Notes under the pieces: generated by a model
What the model saw: only the letters and a program-made list of their open reading frames with translations
The model's database searches: none
Told to the model about the DNA's origin: nothing
Translations under genes and position numbers: made by a program
Assembly (NCBI RefSeq): GCF_003026495.1
Contig: NZ_PYMA01000013.1
Location: 1-64,000 of the forward strand
Reading direction: 5' to 3'
Source: Photobacterium sanctipauli
GTDB taxonomy: Bacteria; Pseudomonadota; Gammaproteobacteria; Enterobacterales; Vibrionaceae
Length of the DNA stretch: 64,000 nucleotides
Shown: piece by piece, positions 16,701 to 25,292 of the stretch
Position numbering within the stretch: the first letter of the stretch is position 1
Layout of the letters: each line of letters opens with the position of its first letter

Positions 16701-16966
16701 AACTGCAACCTAATTTCAAGCAATCAGTAGAACGTCCAGCCTAGAAAATATGATCCTACTCATAAAACCACTACTGCAACATGCCTAATAAACAATACAT
16801 ACATTACCCTGCACACCAGCTGTGATACTCTCCCTGTTTAATATAATTAGAATTATATATAGCGCCCAATTTATATAACTTTTCTATAAAAAGCGCTCAA
16901 ATTACGCAACCATTACGCAAGATATTTAACCTTGCGCAACCAACTGTAAACAAATTGGTACTAAAA

Positions 16967-17881
16967 ATGAGAATTGGTGTATTACTCGGTGGTGACTCCA
17001 GCGAGCGAGAAGTCTCTTTAAAGTCAGGAAATTGCATTGCAAGCGCAATTGAGTCACTGGGTCACGAAGCAATCAAAATAGACCCGCGTCATATTGATAT
17101 TACGCTTCAAGGTTTCTTCAACCTTGATAAAGTCTTTATCGCCCTGCATGGCGGCATGGGAGAAAGTGGCCATATTCAAGCCCTGCTCGACCTGCTCAAA
17201 ATTCCATACACGGGTAGCGGCCTGCTCGCTTCTGCGACATCGTTGAACAAAAGTAAAACCAAGGAAGTGTGGAAATCCCACGGCCTTAAAACCGCTGACT
17301 GGATCCAAGTAAACAAACACACACCCACCGAATCCATCAAGAACTCTTTAGCAGATCTCACCTACCCGGTCGTCGTCAAGCCACTCAACCAAGGTTGCAG
17401 TATCGGTATAACCAAGGCAGATAACCCAGAGCAGCTTTTTGATGCCCTCATCAAAGCCTTCGAGTATGACGATAACATTCTCGTAGAAACCTTCATTACA
17501 GGTCGCGAGTACACCTGTGCCATCCTTGATGGCCAGCCGCTACCTTCGGTTCAAATCAAATCTGATACCTTCTTCGATTGGGATGCCAAATTCGGCAAGC
17601 AAACAGCGACCTACCACTGCCCTTCCGACCTCACTGCCGAGCAGGAAGAAAAGATGCAACAAGCCGCCTTGAAAGCCTATCAAGTATTGGGTTGTCGAGG
17701 CTGGGGCCGCGTCGATACCTTCCTTGATGACGAAGGCGAAGTGCACCTGATTGAGATGAACACCGTGCCGGGCATGACGACCCGCAGTGTCTTCCCGATG
17801 GCAGCAAAGGAAGTGGGGTTGAGCTTTGAGGATACCATCGCCAAACTGCTTGATGCCGCTAGCTATGATGAAGTGAATTAA
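16967..17881 (+). CDS. ddl: D-alanine-D-alanine ligase
   Basis: This ATP-grasp enzyme makes the D-Ala-D-Ala dipeptide of peptidoglycan in the cytosol. The 304 residues begin MRIGVLLGGDSSEREVSLKS (the Ddl N-terminus). HGGMGESG is a loop close to the usual HGxxGEDG. The sequence continues with YTGSGLLAS, KPLNQGCSIG (ATP-binding lid) and LIEMNTVPGMTTRS (Mg ligands and omega loop). The frame can be read from a TTG at 16955, but ATG 16967 matches the family. It sits alone, outside a mraY/mur cluster, as second ddl genes often do. The 266-bp upstream gap is AT-rich, with a TATAAT-like element near 16842. Confidence 0.9.
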   Translation: MRIGVLLGGDSSEREVSLKSGNCIASAIESLGHEAIKIDPRHIDITLQGFFNLDKVFIALHGGMGESGHIQALLDLLKIPYTGSGLLASATSLNKSKTKEVWKSHGLKTADWIQVNKHTPTESIKNSLADLTYPVVVKPLNQGCSIGITKADNPEQLFDALIKAFEYDDNILVETFITGREYTCAILDGQPLPSVQIKSDTFFDWDAKFGKQTATYHCPSDLTAEQEEKMQQAALKAYQVLGCRGWGRVDTFLDDEGEVHLIEMNTVPGMTTRSVFPMAAKEVGLSFEDTIAKLLDAASYDEVN

Positions 17882-17905
17882 GTCATTTTTTGTCACCCCA
17901 AATGC

Positions 17906-17939
17906 AAAAGGGCTATCAACCTCAGTTGATAGCCCTTTA
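17906..17939. terminator. Terminator between ddl and eda
   Basis: AAAGGGCTATCAAC, loop CTCA, GTTGATAGCCCTTT. It is a perfect 14-bp stem serving the converging genes. Confidence 0.85.
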
Positions 17940-17974
17940 AATTAGACCGTTTCGCTAACTACTAATGGTAAGCG

Positions 17975-18586
17975 CTATTTCAACGCTCGCACTAGCTCAG
18001 CAATACCTTCCCAGTCGCCATTGTCCATCATCTTCGTTGGTACCATCCAAGTACCACCACAAGCCACAACAGACTTAATCGATAGGTAATCTTCAACATT
18101 TGAAGGACTTACACCACCTGTTGGCATGAAGTTCACCGGGTAAACCGCAGTCAGTGCTTTCAGCATTGGTACGCCACCTGATGGCTCGGCAGGGAAGAAC
18201 TTCAATGTACGTAGGCCCATCTCCATCGCCTGCTCAACCAAGCTTGGGTTATTCACCCCCGGTACAATCGGTACATTACGCTGCTGACAGTACTTCACCG
18301 TGGTTGGGTTGAAGCCAGGACTTACAATGAAGTCCACACCCGCATCAATAGCAATATCAACTTGCTCAGTGGTTAGTACCGTACCAGCGCCAATCAATAG
18401 CTCTGGGTATGCTTGGCGCATTTGGCGGATTGACTCTGCCGCCGCTTCAGTACGGAAAGTCACTTCCGCACAAGGTAGGCCGTTCTCTACCAGTACCTTA
18501 GCCAAAGGCAAGGCGTGTGCAACATCGTTGATGGCAATTACAGGAACGATTTTGATCTCTTTTAATCGTTGTTCAATGGTCGTCAT
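17975..18586 (-). CDS. eda: 2-keto-3-deoxy-6-phosphogluconate (KDPG) aldolase
   Basis: The last Entner-Doudoroff step: cleavage of KDPG to pyruvate and glyceraldehyde-3-phosphate. The 203-residue TIM barrel shows the catalytic Glu in AEVTFRT (around 42), the Schiff-base Lys in RTLKFFPAE (around 128) and MPTGGVSPSN as phosphate loop. It lies 9 bp after the gluconate permease gene on the same strand, so uptake and aldolase are co-transcribed, while gntK and edd run the other way from the shared control region. Confidence 0.93.
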   Translation of the reverse strand: MTTIEQRLKEIKIVPVIAINDVAHALPLAKVLVENGLPCAEVTFRTEAAAESIRQMRQAYPELLIGAGTVLTTEQVDIAIDAGVDFIVSPGFNPTTVKYCQQRNVPIVPGVNNPSLVEQAMEMGLRTLKFFPAEPSGGVPMLKALTAVYPVNFMPTGGVSPSNVEDYLSIKSVVACGGTWMVPTKMMDNGDWEGIAELVRALK

Positions 18587-18595
18587 AGATAACCT

Positions 18596-19969
18596 CTATA
18601 GAATGAAGCTTAAGGTTGCAACGATGATAAATGCGATACCACCCAGCAATGTTTCCATTACAGTCCATGTTTTCAGTGTTGTTTTCTCATCCATTTCCAG
18701 CAGACGAGATACCAGCCAGAAGCCAGAATCGTTAAAGTGTGAAAGTACTGTCGCACCACCGGCAATGGCAATAACGATGAAACATAGATCCAACTCGCTC
18801 AGACCGGTTGACGCAGCAACTACCGGCGCAATTAGCGCAGCCGTTGTGGTAAGTGCAACTGTAGCCGAACCTTGGGCAACACGTAGACAAGTTGAGATAA
18901 CGAATGCCGCAACAATCACTGGCATACCTGTGTCTGTTAGTACGCCTGCCAATGCATCACCGATACCGCTGGCACGAAGTACGCCACCGAACATGCCGCC
19001 AGCACCCGTTACAAGGATCACACCACAAATCGGAGCTAGTGAGTCACCACATAGTTTTTCCAGTTTCGCCATACCGTAGTCTTTGGCAAACACCGCTAGA
19101 CACGCAATCAAAGTAATTAATAGAGCAACAGGTGTCTTACCTAGCATGCGTAGGAACTCAACCACAGGCGTTTTACCGTCGATAACACCCGCTACAGCTA
19201 ACGTGTTCAGACCCGTATCCAAGCAGATTAGGATCACTGGCATAACCAATAGCGTCATTACCGTGCTGAATTTCGGTAGCTTAGACTCATCAACAATGGC
19301 ATCGCTGCTGAACGCTTTCGATAGTGGGATATCGAACTTCTTACCCGCGTAAAGTGCAAACAGGTATGAGCCAAGGTACCAAGTTGGAATAGCCACCAGC
19401 AGACCAACCACAAGCAATAGACCAATGTTCGCGCCAAGGAATTCAGCAGCAGCAACCGGACCTGGGTGCGGAGGAACAAAACCGTGCATCACAGCAAACG
19501 CACCCGCTGATGGCAATGCGTACTTAATAGGCGAACCGCCGAAGCGCTTAGCAACACTGAAGATGATCGGCATCATTACCACAAGGCCGGCATCAAAGAA
19601 GATTGGGAAGCCAAATAGCAAAGAGGCAACACCCAAAGCAAACGGCGCCCGCTCTTTACCGAAACGGCCAATCAAGGTATCCGCCAGTACTTTCGCACCG
19701 CCGGTGACCTCAAGAATCTTACCAATCATGGCGCCAAGACCAACCAGAAGAGCAACCGAGGCAAGTGTGCCACCAAAGCCGTTCATCATTGTCGGTACTA
19801 CCTGATCTGAGGTAACGCCCGTCGCAATTGCGGTACCTAAACTCACAATCGTCAATGCCGCAAAAGCATGTACTTTAAGCTTAATAATTAAGACTAACAG
19901 CGCAACGATAGAGAGGGCTGCTATGGTTAGTAAAAAGGCTGGGTCAGGGGTTTGAGCAAGCTGCTCCAT
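18596..19969 (-). CDS. GntP-family gluconate:H+ symporter
   Basis: This 457-residue inner-membrane permease has about 12 to 14 helices. Family landmarks include the long GFGGTLASVALLVGLGAMIGKILE stretch near residue 62, FGFPIFFDAGLVVMMPI (around 118) and HGFVPPHPGP (around 161). GntP members take up gluconate or related aldonates. The position, divergent from gntK-edd with GntR operators between, makes gluconate the likely substrate. It is followed directly by eda. Confidence 0.9.
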   Translation of the reverse strand: MEQLAQTPDPAFLLTIAALSIVALLVLIIKLKVHAFAALTIVSLGTAIATGVTSDQVVPTMMNGFGGTLASVALLVGLGAMIGKILEVTGGAKVLADTLIGRFGKERAPFALGVASLLFGFPIFFDAGLVVMMPIIFSVAKRFGGSPIKYALPSAGAFAVMHGFVPPHPGPVAAAEFLGANIGLLLVVGLLVAIPTWYLGSYLFALYAGKKFDIPLSKAFSSDAIVDESKLPKFSTVMTLLVMPVILICLDTGLNTLAVAGVIDGKTPVVEFLRMLGKTPVALLITLIACLAVFAKDYGMAKLEKLCGDSLAPICGVILVTGAGGMFGGVLRASGIGDALAGVLTDTGMPVIVAAFVISTCLRVAQGSATVALTTTAALIAPVVAASTGLSELDLCFIVIAIAGGATVLSHFNDSGFWLVSRLLEMDEKTTLKTWTVMETLLGGIAFIIVATLSFIL

Positions 19970-19993
19970 AAGTTCACCTATTAAATTTTACTT

Positions 19994-20009
19994 TGTGTGG
20001 TTGTTCACA
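19994..20009. promoter_or_regulatory. CRP-like site at the divergent gnt promoters
   Basis: TGTGTGGTTGTTCACA matches TGTGA-N6-TCACA at 9 of 10 informative bases. It lies 25 bp upstream of the permease start, so it may act on the gntK side or on an upstream start of the permease. Confidence 0.55.
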
Positions 20010-20018
20010 TTTATTGAA

Positions 20019-20044
20019 GTTACCGGTAACATGTTACCGATAAC
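20019..20044. promoter_or_regulatory. Two adjacent GntR operators
   Basis: GTTACCGGTAAC (20019-20030) and GTTACCGATAAC (20033-20044) match the well-known GTTACC-type gnt operators of enteric bacteria. Their centres are 14 bp apart. They sit between the divergent permease-eda and gntK-edd units and should give coordinated repression without gluconate. Confidence 0.75.
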
Positions 20045-20121
20045 CTAACTAAGATAAACCCATATTTTAAAGTGAATTCAAAAATTGAGATCACGCGCAA
20101 ATTTTAGTACGAGGAAAGATT

Positions 20122-20643
20122 ATGGCGGGTAGTAGTGTCATTGTGATGGGCGTATGTGCTTGTGGTAAAAGCACTATTGGTGAACTTCTGGCTCAAAAAC
20201 TAGGCCGAAAATTCATTGATGGTGATGACCTTCACCCTCGCGCAAACATTCAAAAAATGTCTTCTGGTCAACCACTTAACGATGAAGATCGTAAACCATG
20301 GCTAGAACGTATCCGTGATGCTTCTTATAGCCTCGAAAGCAAAAACGAGCATGGCATCATTGTTTGCTCGGCATTGAAGAAAAAATACCGCGACCAAATT
20401 CGCGAAGGTAACAACAACGTGACTTTCCTGTTCTTGAATGGCGACAAAGCACTGATCATGGAGCGTATGCGCATGCGCAAGGGCCACTTCATGAAAGAGC
20501 AAATGGTTGAAAGCCAGTTTGCTGCACTTGAGCGCCCGGACGACGAAGACGGCACTGTTGTCGTCAGCATCGATGCCACTATCGAGCAAGTTGTCGAAGA
20601 GGCTGCGAATAAAATCATCGCCAAGCAGGAGGCGGTACTATGA
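20122..20643 (+). CDS. gntK: Gluconokinase
   Basis: Phosphorylates gluconate to 6-phosphogluconate. The 173-residue P-loop kinase carries GVCACGKST (Walker A at 10-18), DGDDLHP (substrate site) and RKGHFMKEQMVESQFAALE (lid), all typical of the GntK family. A strong AGGAAAG site precedes the ATG. Its last four bases overlap the edd start (ATGA), so the kinase and dehydratase are translationally coupled. Confidence 0.94.
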   Translation: MAGSSVIVMGVCACGKSTIGELLAQKLGRKFIDGDDLHPRANIQKMSSGQPLNDEDRKPWLERIRDASYSLESKNEHGIIVCSALKKKYRDQIREGNNNVTFLFLNGDKALIMERMRMRKGHFMKEQMVESQFAALERPDDEDGTVVVSIDATIEQVVEEAANKIIAKQEAVL

Positions 20644-22436
20644 CCCACCCAGTCGTACTCGCCGTTACCGAGCGCTTAGTTGAACGTAGCCAAGATCGCC
20701 GTGCAGCATTTCTCCAGCGTACCCAACAACAAGCCGATGCAGGCAAAGGGCGCATGGGACTATCATGCGGTAACCTAGCCCACGCAGTGGCCGCCTCTTG
20801 TTCAAGCGAAAAGAAACAACTACTGAACTTTACCCAATCCAATGTGGCTTTGATCAGCGCTTATAACGATATGTTAAGCGCCCACCAGCCATACAAGGAT
20901 TACCCAGAGCAAATCAAGCAGGCGCTAGCTCAATATGGTCACACCGCCCAAGTTGCCGGTAGCGTACCTGCCATGTGTGATGGTGTTACCCAAGGTCAGG
21001 CCGGTATGGATATGTCGCTATTCTCACGCGACCTGATTGCCCAGGCAACGGCCTTGTCACTGAGCCATAACGTATTTGACTCAACACTGTTGCTGGGGAT
21101 TTGTGACAAAATCGCACCGGGTCAGTTGATGGGGGCACTGTCTTATGCCCACCTGCCGACGGCTTTCGTCCCTGCCGGCTTGATGGCAACTGGCATTAGC
21201 AACGATGAAAAAGTCAATGTGCGCCAGAAATTTGCAGCAGGTGAAGTAGGTAAAGATGCCCTGCTTGAAATGGAGTGCAATGCCTACCACTCGGCTGGCA
21301 CCTGCACCTTCTACGGTACGGCAAATACCAACCAACTGGTATTTGAAGCCATGGGCCTAATGCTGCCAGGTTCGGCATTTATCCACCCGCATTCCGAACT
21401 TCGCCATGCACTAACCGATCATGCCGCCGTGAAAATTGCCGCAATGACCGAAGGATCAACCCACTTCCGCCCGCTTTCTGACGTGGTTAACGAGAAGAGC
21501 CTGATCAACGGTATCATTGCCCTATTGGCATCGGGGGGGAGTACCAACCATACCATCCACATGCTAGCTGTTGCCCGTGCCGCTGGCCTGAACCTAACTT
21601 GGCAAGACATTAGCGATCTATCTGAAGTAGTACCGCTGCTAGCACGCGTTTACCCTAACGGTCCCGCAGACATGAATGCCTTCCAACAAGCCGGTGGCGT
21701 ACCTGCATTGCTGCACCGCCTGAATGAGTCGGAGCTACTTCATCGTGATGTGACGCCGACCTTCGGTACTTTTGACGATCAAATGACCTTGCCGGCATTA
21801 GAAAACGGCGAATTGGTTTGGCACTCATGCCAAGGAAGCCAAGATCCTGAGGTGATCGCCGCACCTGCAAGCGTTTTCCAAAACACGGGTGGTACCCGGG
21901 TACTTAAGGGCAACCTCGGCTCATCGGTCGTCAAAGTATCGGCGGTAAAAGAAGATCAGCGCCTGATCGAAGCGCCGGCGGTGGTTTTCTCATGCCAGCA
22001 TGAAGTTGAAGCGGCATACAAACGTGGCGAGCTCAACAAAGACTGTATTGTTGTTGTCACCCATAACGGCCCTGCCGCAAACGGCATGCCTGAGCTGCAC
22101 AAGCTCATGCCAATTCTGGGTAACATCCAGAAAGCGGGCTTTAAAGTGGCACTGGTGACGGACGGTCGCTTATCGGGCGCCTCGGGCAAGATCCCATCGG
22201 CTATCCACCTATCACCGGAAGCCATCCGTGGAGGGGCTATCGGCTTGGTTCGCGATGGCGATCTCATTCGCTTGGACTGCGAAACCGGCACGCTAGACAA
22301 CTTGGCTGACACCTCAGGCCGTACCCATACCGAACTCGACACCGAAGCGAACCAACAAACTTGGGGACGTGACTTGTTCAAAGTGTTCCGCCAAAACGTC
22401 ACCAGCGCGGAACAAGGCGCAAGCTTTATCATCTAA
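20640..22436 (+). CDS. edd: 6-phosphogluconate dehydratase
   Basis: The first committed Entner-Doudoroff enzyme converts 6-phosphogluconate to KDPG using a [4Fe-4S] cluster. The 598 residues are full length for Edd. IlvD/Edd signatures include CDGVTQGQAGMDMSL, GICDKIAPGQLMG, SAGTCTFYGTANTNQ and GRLSGASGKIPSAIH. The three Cys in those motifs are the expected cluster ligands. It is coupled to gntK and ends in a strong terminator facing gntR. Confidence 0.95.
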   Translation: MTHPVVLAVTERLVERSQDRRAAFLQRTQQQADAGKGRMGLSCGNLAHAVAASCSSEKKQLLNFTQSNVALISAYNDMLSAHQPYKDYPEQIKQALAQYGHTAQVAGSVPAMCDGVTQGQAGMDMSLFSRDLIAQATALSLSHNVFDSTLLLGICDKIAPGQLMGALSYAHLPTAFVPAGLMATGISNDEKVNVRQKFAAGEVGKDALLEMECNAYHSAGTCTFYGTANTNQLVFEAMGLMLPGSAFIHPHSELRHALTDHAAVKIAAMTEGSTHFRPLSDVVNEKSLINGIIALLASGGSTNHTIHMLAVARAAGLNLTWQDISDLSEVVPLLARVYPNGPADMNAFQQAGGVPALLHRLNESELLHRDVTPTFGTFDDQMTLPALENGELVWHSCQGSQDPEVIAAPASVFQNTGGTRVLKGNLGSSVVKVSAVKEDQRLIEAPAVVFSCQHEVEAAYKRGELNKDCIVVVTHNGPAANGMPELHKLMPILGNIQKAGFKVALVTDGRLSGASGKIPSAIHLSPEAIRGGAIGLVRDGDLIRLDCETGTLDNLADTSGRTHTELDTEANQQTWGRDLFKVFRQNVTSAEQGASFII

Positions 22437-22437
22437 T

Positions 22438-22468
22438 AAAAAAAGTGGAGCCAGCTGGCTCCACCCTT
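22438..22468. terminator. Terminator between edd and gntR
   Basis: GTGGAGCCAGCTGGCTCCAC is a perfect 20-bp palindrome with an A-run before and CCTTT after. It is usable in both directions. Confidence 0.75.
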
Positions 22469-22499
22469 TGTCTATACCTTACAAACTCTTGTTTATACC

Positions 22500-23507
22500 T
22501 TACAAGCTTTCGCCTTCGGTGACGGTAAAACCAAGATCATGCACCTTCAGCGCTTCAGGCTTTCCCTCAATGGACGACAGCAACAGCTCAGCACTTTTCT
22601 CACCAATCTCAAATCGTGGTGTATCAACACTGGTCAAGCGTGGCGAAATTGCCTGACCGATATCAAGGGCGTTATAACCCACAATACTCAGCTGCTCTGG
22701 CACTTGGATCCCGCGCTCCTTACAAGCAAGGATGGCCCCGATGGCAATATCATCATTGGTGCAAAACACCCCGTCTAACGCTGTCGTTTCCTCCAATGCG
22801 CGCACCAGCAGCTCCCCGCCTAGGGTAAAGCTGGAATGCTCCTGGGTCAGGATATGGGATTTTTCCAATCCGGCTTCATCCATCGCCCGATCGTAGCCTG
22901 CCATACGCAGTTGGGTACGGGTATCCAAACGGGCACCAAAATAAGAGATGTGCTTTTTACCCTTCTCAATCATGGCTTTAACTGCGGTATATGACGCTTC
23001 GACATGATCAAGCCCAACCACCATGTCGATAGGGCTATCTGGCAATTCCATCGCTTCCACTACCGGAATGCCAGCCGTTTTGATCATCTGTAACGTTCTT
23101 GCCGTGTGTGATGTGCCGGTCAGGATCAGGCCATCCACCTGATAGGACAACAACGATGCGATCTTACGCTCTTCCACTTCTTCGTCGTAACTAAAGTGGG
23201 CAATCAAGGTTTCATAGCCCTTGGCATTGGTCACGGCCTCGATGCCCTGGGCAAAGCTGGCAAACACTTGGTTCGACAACGACGGCAGTAATACCCCAAT
23301 GGCCTTACTGGAGGACTTAGACAGCATGGCCGGCGCGCGGTTTTGGATATAGCCCAGCTCTTCAACCACAACCGCTATTTTCTCGCGAGTTTTTGCCGAA
23401 ACCGACTCAGGGTTGCGCATGTATCGGCTAACGGTCATTTTGGTAATACCAACACGGTCGGCAATATCTTGAAGGGTTGGACGGGACTTTTTTTGTTCTT
23501 GTTGCAT
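22500..23507 (-). CDS. gntR: LacI-family gluconate-utilisation repressor (GntR)
   Basis: The 335-residue LacI-type protein has an HTH at TLQDIADRVGITKMTVSRYM (11-30). The hinge helix is NRAPAMLSKSSSKAIG, and a periplasmic-binding-type effector domain follows. It matches enteric GntR (LacI family, not the GntR family of the same name), and its location beside gntK-edd-eda supports this. It should bind the GTTACC-type operators at 20.0 kb. A 15-bp palindrome with the same half-site lies just upstream of its own start, so autoregulation is likely. Confidence 0.88.
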   Translation of the reverse strand: MQQEQKKSRPTLQDIADRVGITKMTVSRYMRNPESVSAKTREKIAVVVEELGYIQNRAPAMLSKSSSKAIGVLLPSLSNQVFASFAQGIEAVTNAKGYETLIAHFSYDEEVEERKIASLLSYQVDGLILTGTSHTARTLQMIKTAGIPVVEAMELPDSPIDMVVGLDHVEASYTAVKAMIEKGKKHISYFGARLDTRTQLRMAGYDRAMDEAGLEKSHILTQEHSSFTLGGELLVRALEETTALDGVFCTNDDIAIGAILACKERGIQVPEQLSIVGYNALDIGQAISPRLTSVDTPRFEIGEKSAELLLSSIEGKPEALKVHDLGFTVTEGESL

Positions 23508-23540
23508 GCTGGGAATCGTAAACTGCGAGGATTAAGTATG

Positions 23541-23555
23541 ATGTTACAGTAACAT
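23541..23555 (-). promoter_or_regulatory. Candidate GntR autoregulatory operator
   Basis: ATGTTACAGTAACAT is a perfect palindrome around a single A, using the same GTTAC/GTAAC half-sites as the gnt operators but with one base less spacing. It is 34 bp before the gntR start. Confidence 0.5.
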
Positions 23556-23928
23556 AACAATATAGCTAGGTAAAAGTAATTGCATATCATTAAAATGACA
23601 GCACTTTATCGCCAATGTTAAGCTGACAGTCAGCATATGCAATAGCATTAAACGTATACTGAAAGAATAGACAAGCAGCTGATCACTCAGTGTAATTCTC
23701 GCAGTGCAATGCTCCACCATGATTTCGCATCGCGTGATCACCCTCTCCCCTTAGCTGTCGCAATCACTTGCTAGTCTTAATTTAAAGCGTGAAAGAAAGC
23801 CAAACACTGCTACGCTTTTACTGTCTGGCTCTTATCCCCCGAATCATTTCGGGCACAAGGGCCACACTGCATCTGTACCTTGAAGTCGGTGGACTTAGTC
23901 ATGTAATGCTCAACAAGTGGAGGAAACA
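23556..23928. other. Intergenic region without a recognisable gene
   Basis: There is no convincing coding frame. A short hairpin (CCCGAA...TTCGGG near 23838-23853) precedes the small secreted protein gene. Otherwise nothing is seen. Confidence 0.4.
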
Positions 23929-24123
23929 ATGAAAAAGCTCTTCGTGCTGTTCTGTATCGCCTTCTCTAGCTTTACTTTCGCTGAAGGAATGAGTGGAGGC
24001 AGTAGTGCCACAGTACCGTATATCATCTGTATGCAAGACGGTAAGATTCTCGGCACCACAGCAATCCCTGTATACGAGTGTGACAAACTCAAAAAAGCCG
24101 AGGCTAAAAAGTCTCAGTACTAA
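23929..24123 (+). CDS. Small secreted protein with two cysteines, function unknown
   Basis: The 64-residue product opens with a clear signal peptide (MKKLFVLFCIAFSSFTFA, cut before EGM). The mature part is about 46 residues, with two Cys (in YIICMQ and YECDKL) that may form a disulfide in the periplasm, and a Lys-rich end. GGAGGAAACA gives an almost perfect ribosome site 5 bases before ATG 23929; the frame upstream of it is not used. A strong terminator follows, so it is an independent small gene. I do not recognise the family. Confidence 0.75.
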   Translation: MKKLFVLFCIAFSSFTFAEGMSGGSSATVPYIICMQDGKILGTTAIPVYECDKLKKAEAKKSQY

Positions 24124-24147
24124 TGCATACCTTGTAGACATACCATC

Positions 24148-24182
24148 GGCTAGGCAACCTCGGTTGGCTAGCCTTTTCTTTT
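24148..24182 (+). terminator. Terminator of the small secreted protein gene
   Basis: GGCTAGGCAACC and GGTTGGCTAGCC form a 12-bp stem with one mismatch, followed by TTTTCTTTT. Confidence 0.75.
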
Positions 24183-24325
24183 ATTCCTGCACCCACACTG
24201 CAAAGATACAAAACTTAACAATATATTCATGGCACAAATAATTGACGATTGGTATTTTCCCTACGCTTATTGGGGTAAATCCAATCACAATGACACGCAT
24301 AATATAGCTACAGAGAATAGTGACC

Positions 24326-24739
24326 ATGATCCTTTTGTTATTGATACTTGTCTGTTCCTTGCTGACTATCCTGTCGACAAAGGAGAAAGTGCCAGTAAGG
24401 AAAAAGATCTATGGCGCCAGTGCAGTCTTGTCTTTCATGCTGATGTGCCACTTTCTGATTGATTTTTTACTGGAAGAAAAGAAACGTCGTACCCTGCCCA
24501 CCAAGCCACCACAAGTGGTGATCGACAATACTGCTGACGTTTATCGCAATATCAACGATGAGCAATTCAGCTACCAGGAAATGGAGGCTATCGCTCAAGC
24601 CCTTCATCACCAACTCTCCCAATCGGAAGACGAGATAAAACAACTTCAACAACGGTTAGACGCGAAAAGGGCCTTTATTCTAGATAATTGGGAAGGAGAA
24701 TCCCCAATTGAGGTTGGAAGCACTCGCCTGGAGCCGTGA
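24326..24739 (+). CDS. Small inner-membrane protein with C-terminal coiled coil, unknown
   Basis: About 137 residues. Two hydrophobic helices (ILLLLILVCSLLTIL and SAVLSFMLMCHFLIDFLL) flank a basic loop. A cytosolic Lys/Arg cluster comes next, then a Gln/Glu-rich segment (about 95-115, LHHQLSQSEDEIKQLQQRL) likely to form a coiled coil. A GTG two codons earlier (24320) is an alternative start. No family is recognised. It could be a small envelope or assembly factor, but nothing nearby tells its role. Confidence 0.6.
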   Translation: MILLLLILVCSLLTILSTKEKVPVRKKIYGASAVLSFMLMCHFLIDFLLEEKKRRTLPTKPPQVVIDNTADVYRNINDEQFSYQEMEAIAQALHHQLSQSEDEIKQLQQRLDAKRAFILDNWEGESPIEVGSTRLEP

Positions 24740-24764
24740 TCAAATACAGTGACAAAACTCGCGG

Positions 24765-25109
24765 CTAGTAGCTCAATTCAAACGTCACAGAGCCGCTGTC
24801 GACATCCAGCGAATCTAAATCATTGAGCTCACCACCAGCCTGCACCGAAATACTAAAATCATCAGTGGCATTGAATTTTACCCCGGTGCCAAACTCAGTG
24901 GGATCAGATGAATTCATATTCTGGTTTACGCTATGGTCATCAACCATGGTGTTATGAACAGGGCGGTTGCCTTCACCGATGAATTCCAGTCGCTGGGTTT
25001 GCTTCGACTCTTGGATAAACACCTCGCCAAGCTCACGCTCCTGAGCCAGTAATGAGCCAGAAACCGAGCTCCCAAGCAACAATGCAAGCACCATTAAATG
25101 TTTACGCAT
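24765..25109 (-). CDS. Secreted protein of unknown function
   Basis: The 114 residues begin with a signal peptide (MVLALLLGSSVSGSLLAQ). An acidic, Asn/Asp-rich mature part contains no Cys and ends in alternating hydrophobic residues with a C-terminal aromatic (VTFELSY). That end is reminiscent of an outer-membrane beta-strand. AAGGA stands 8 bases before ATG 25109, which is preferred over the ATG at 25118. No homologous family is recognised. Confidence 0.65.
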   Translation of the reverse strand: MRKHLMVLALLLGSSVSGSLLAQERELGEVFIQESKQTQRLEFIGEGNRPVHNTMVDDHSVNQNMNSSDPTEFGTGVKFNATDDFSISVQAGGELNDLDSLDVDSGSVTFELSY

Positions 25110-25212
25110 AACGACCATCCTTGTTGCGCCCCTCGATAAAAAGCAATTTGGTGTTCTTATTTAGATTACCGCTCTCATAAGCAGAGTCAATTATTGCATA
25201 GAAATGGCAAAG

Positions 25213-25246
25213 AAAAACCCGCCTTGGCAATCCAACGCGGGTTTTC
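25213..25246 (-). terminator. Terminator of dbpA
   Basis: AAAACCCGC and GCGGGTTTT pair around an internal TTGG...CCAA stem. Confidence 0.75.
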
Positions 25247-25292
25247 AATACTTATCACTAAATACAACGAAGCTGCTATTAACGCACGAAAA

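Noticed and set aside
16749-16764. TATGATCCTACTCATA, resembling the island palindrome, about 200 bp before ddl
   Set aside because: The second half-site is imperfect, the -10 position fits poorly and ddl has no functional link to the sulfatase island.
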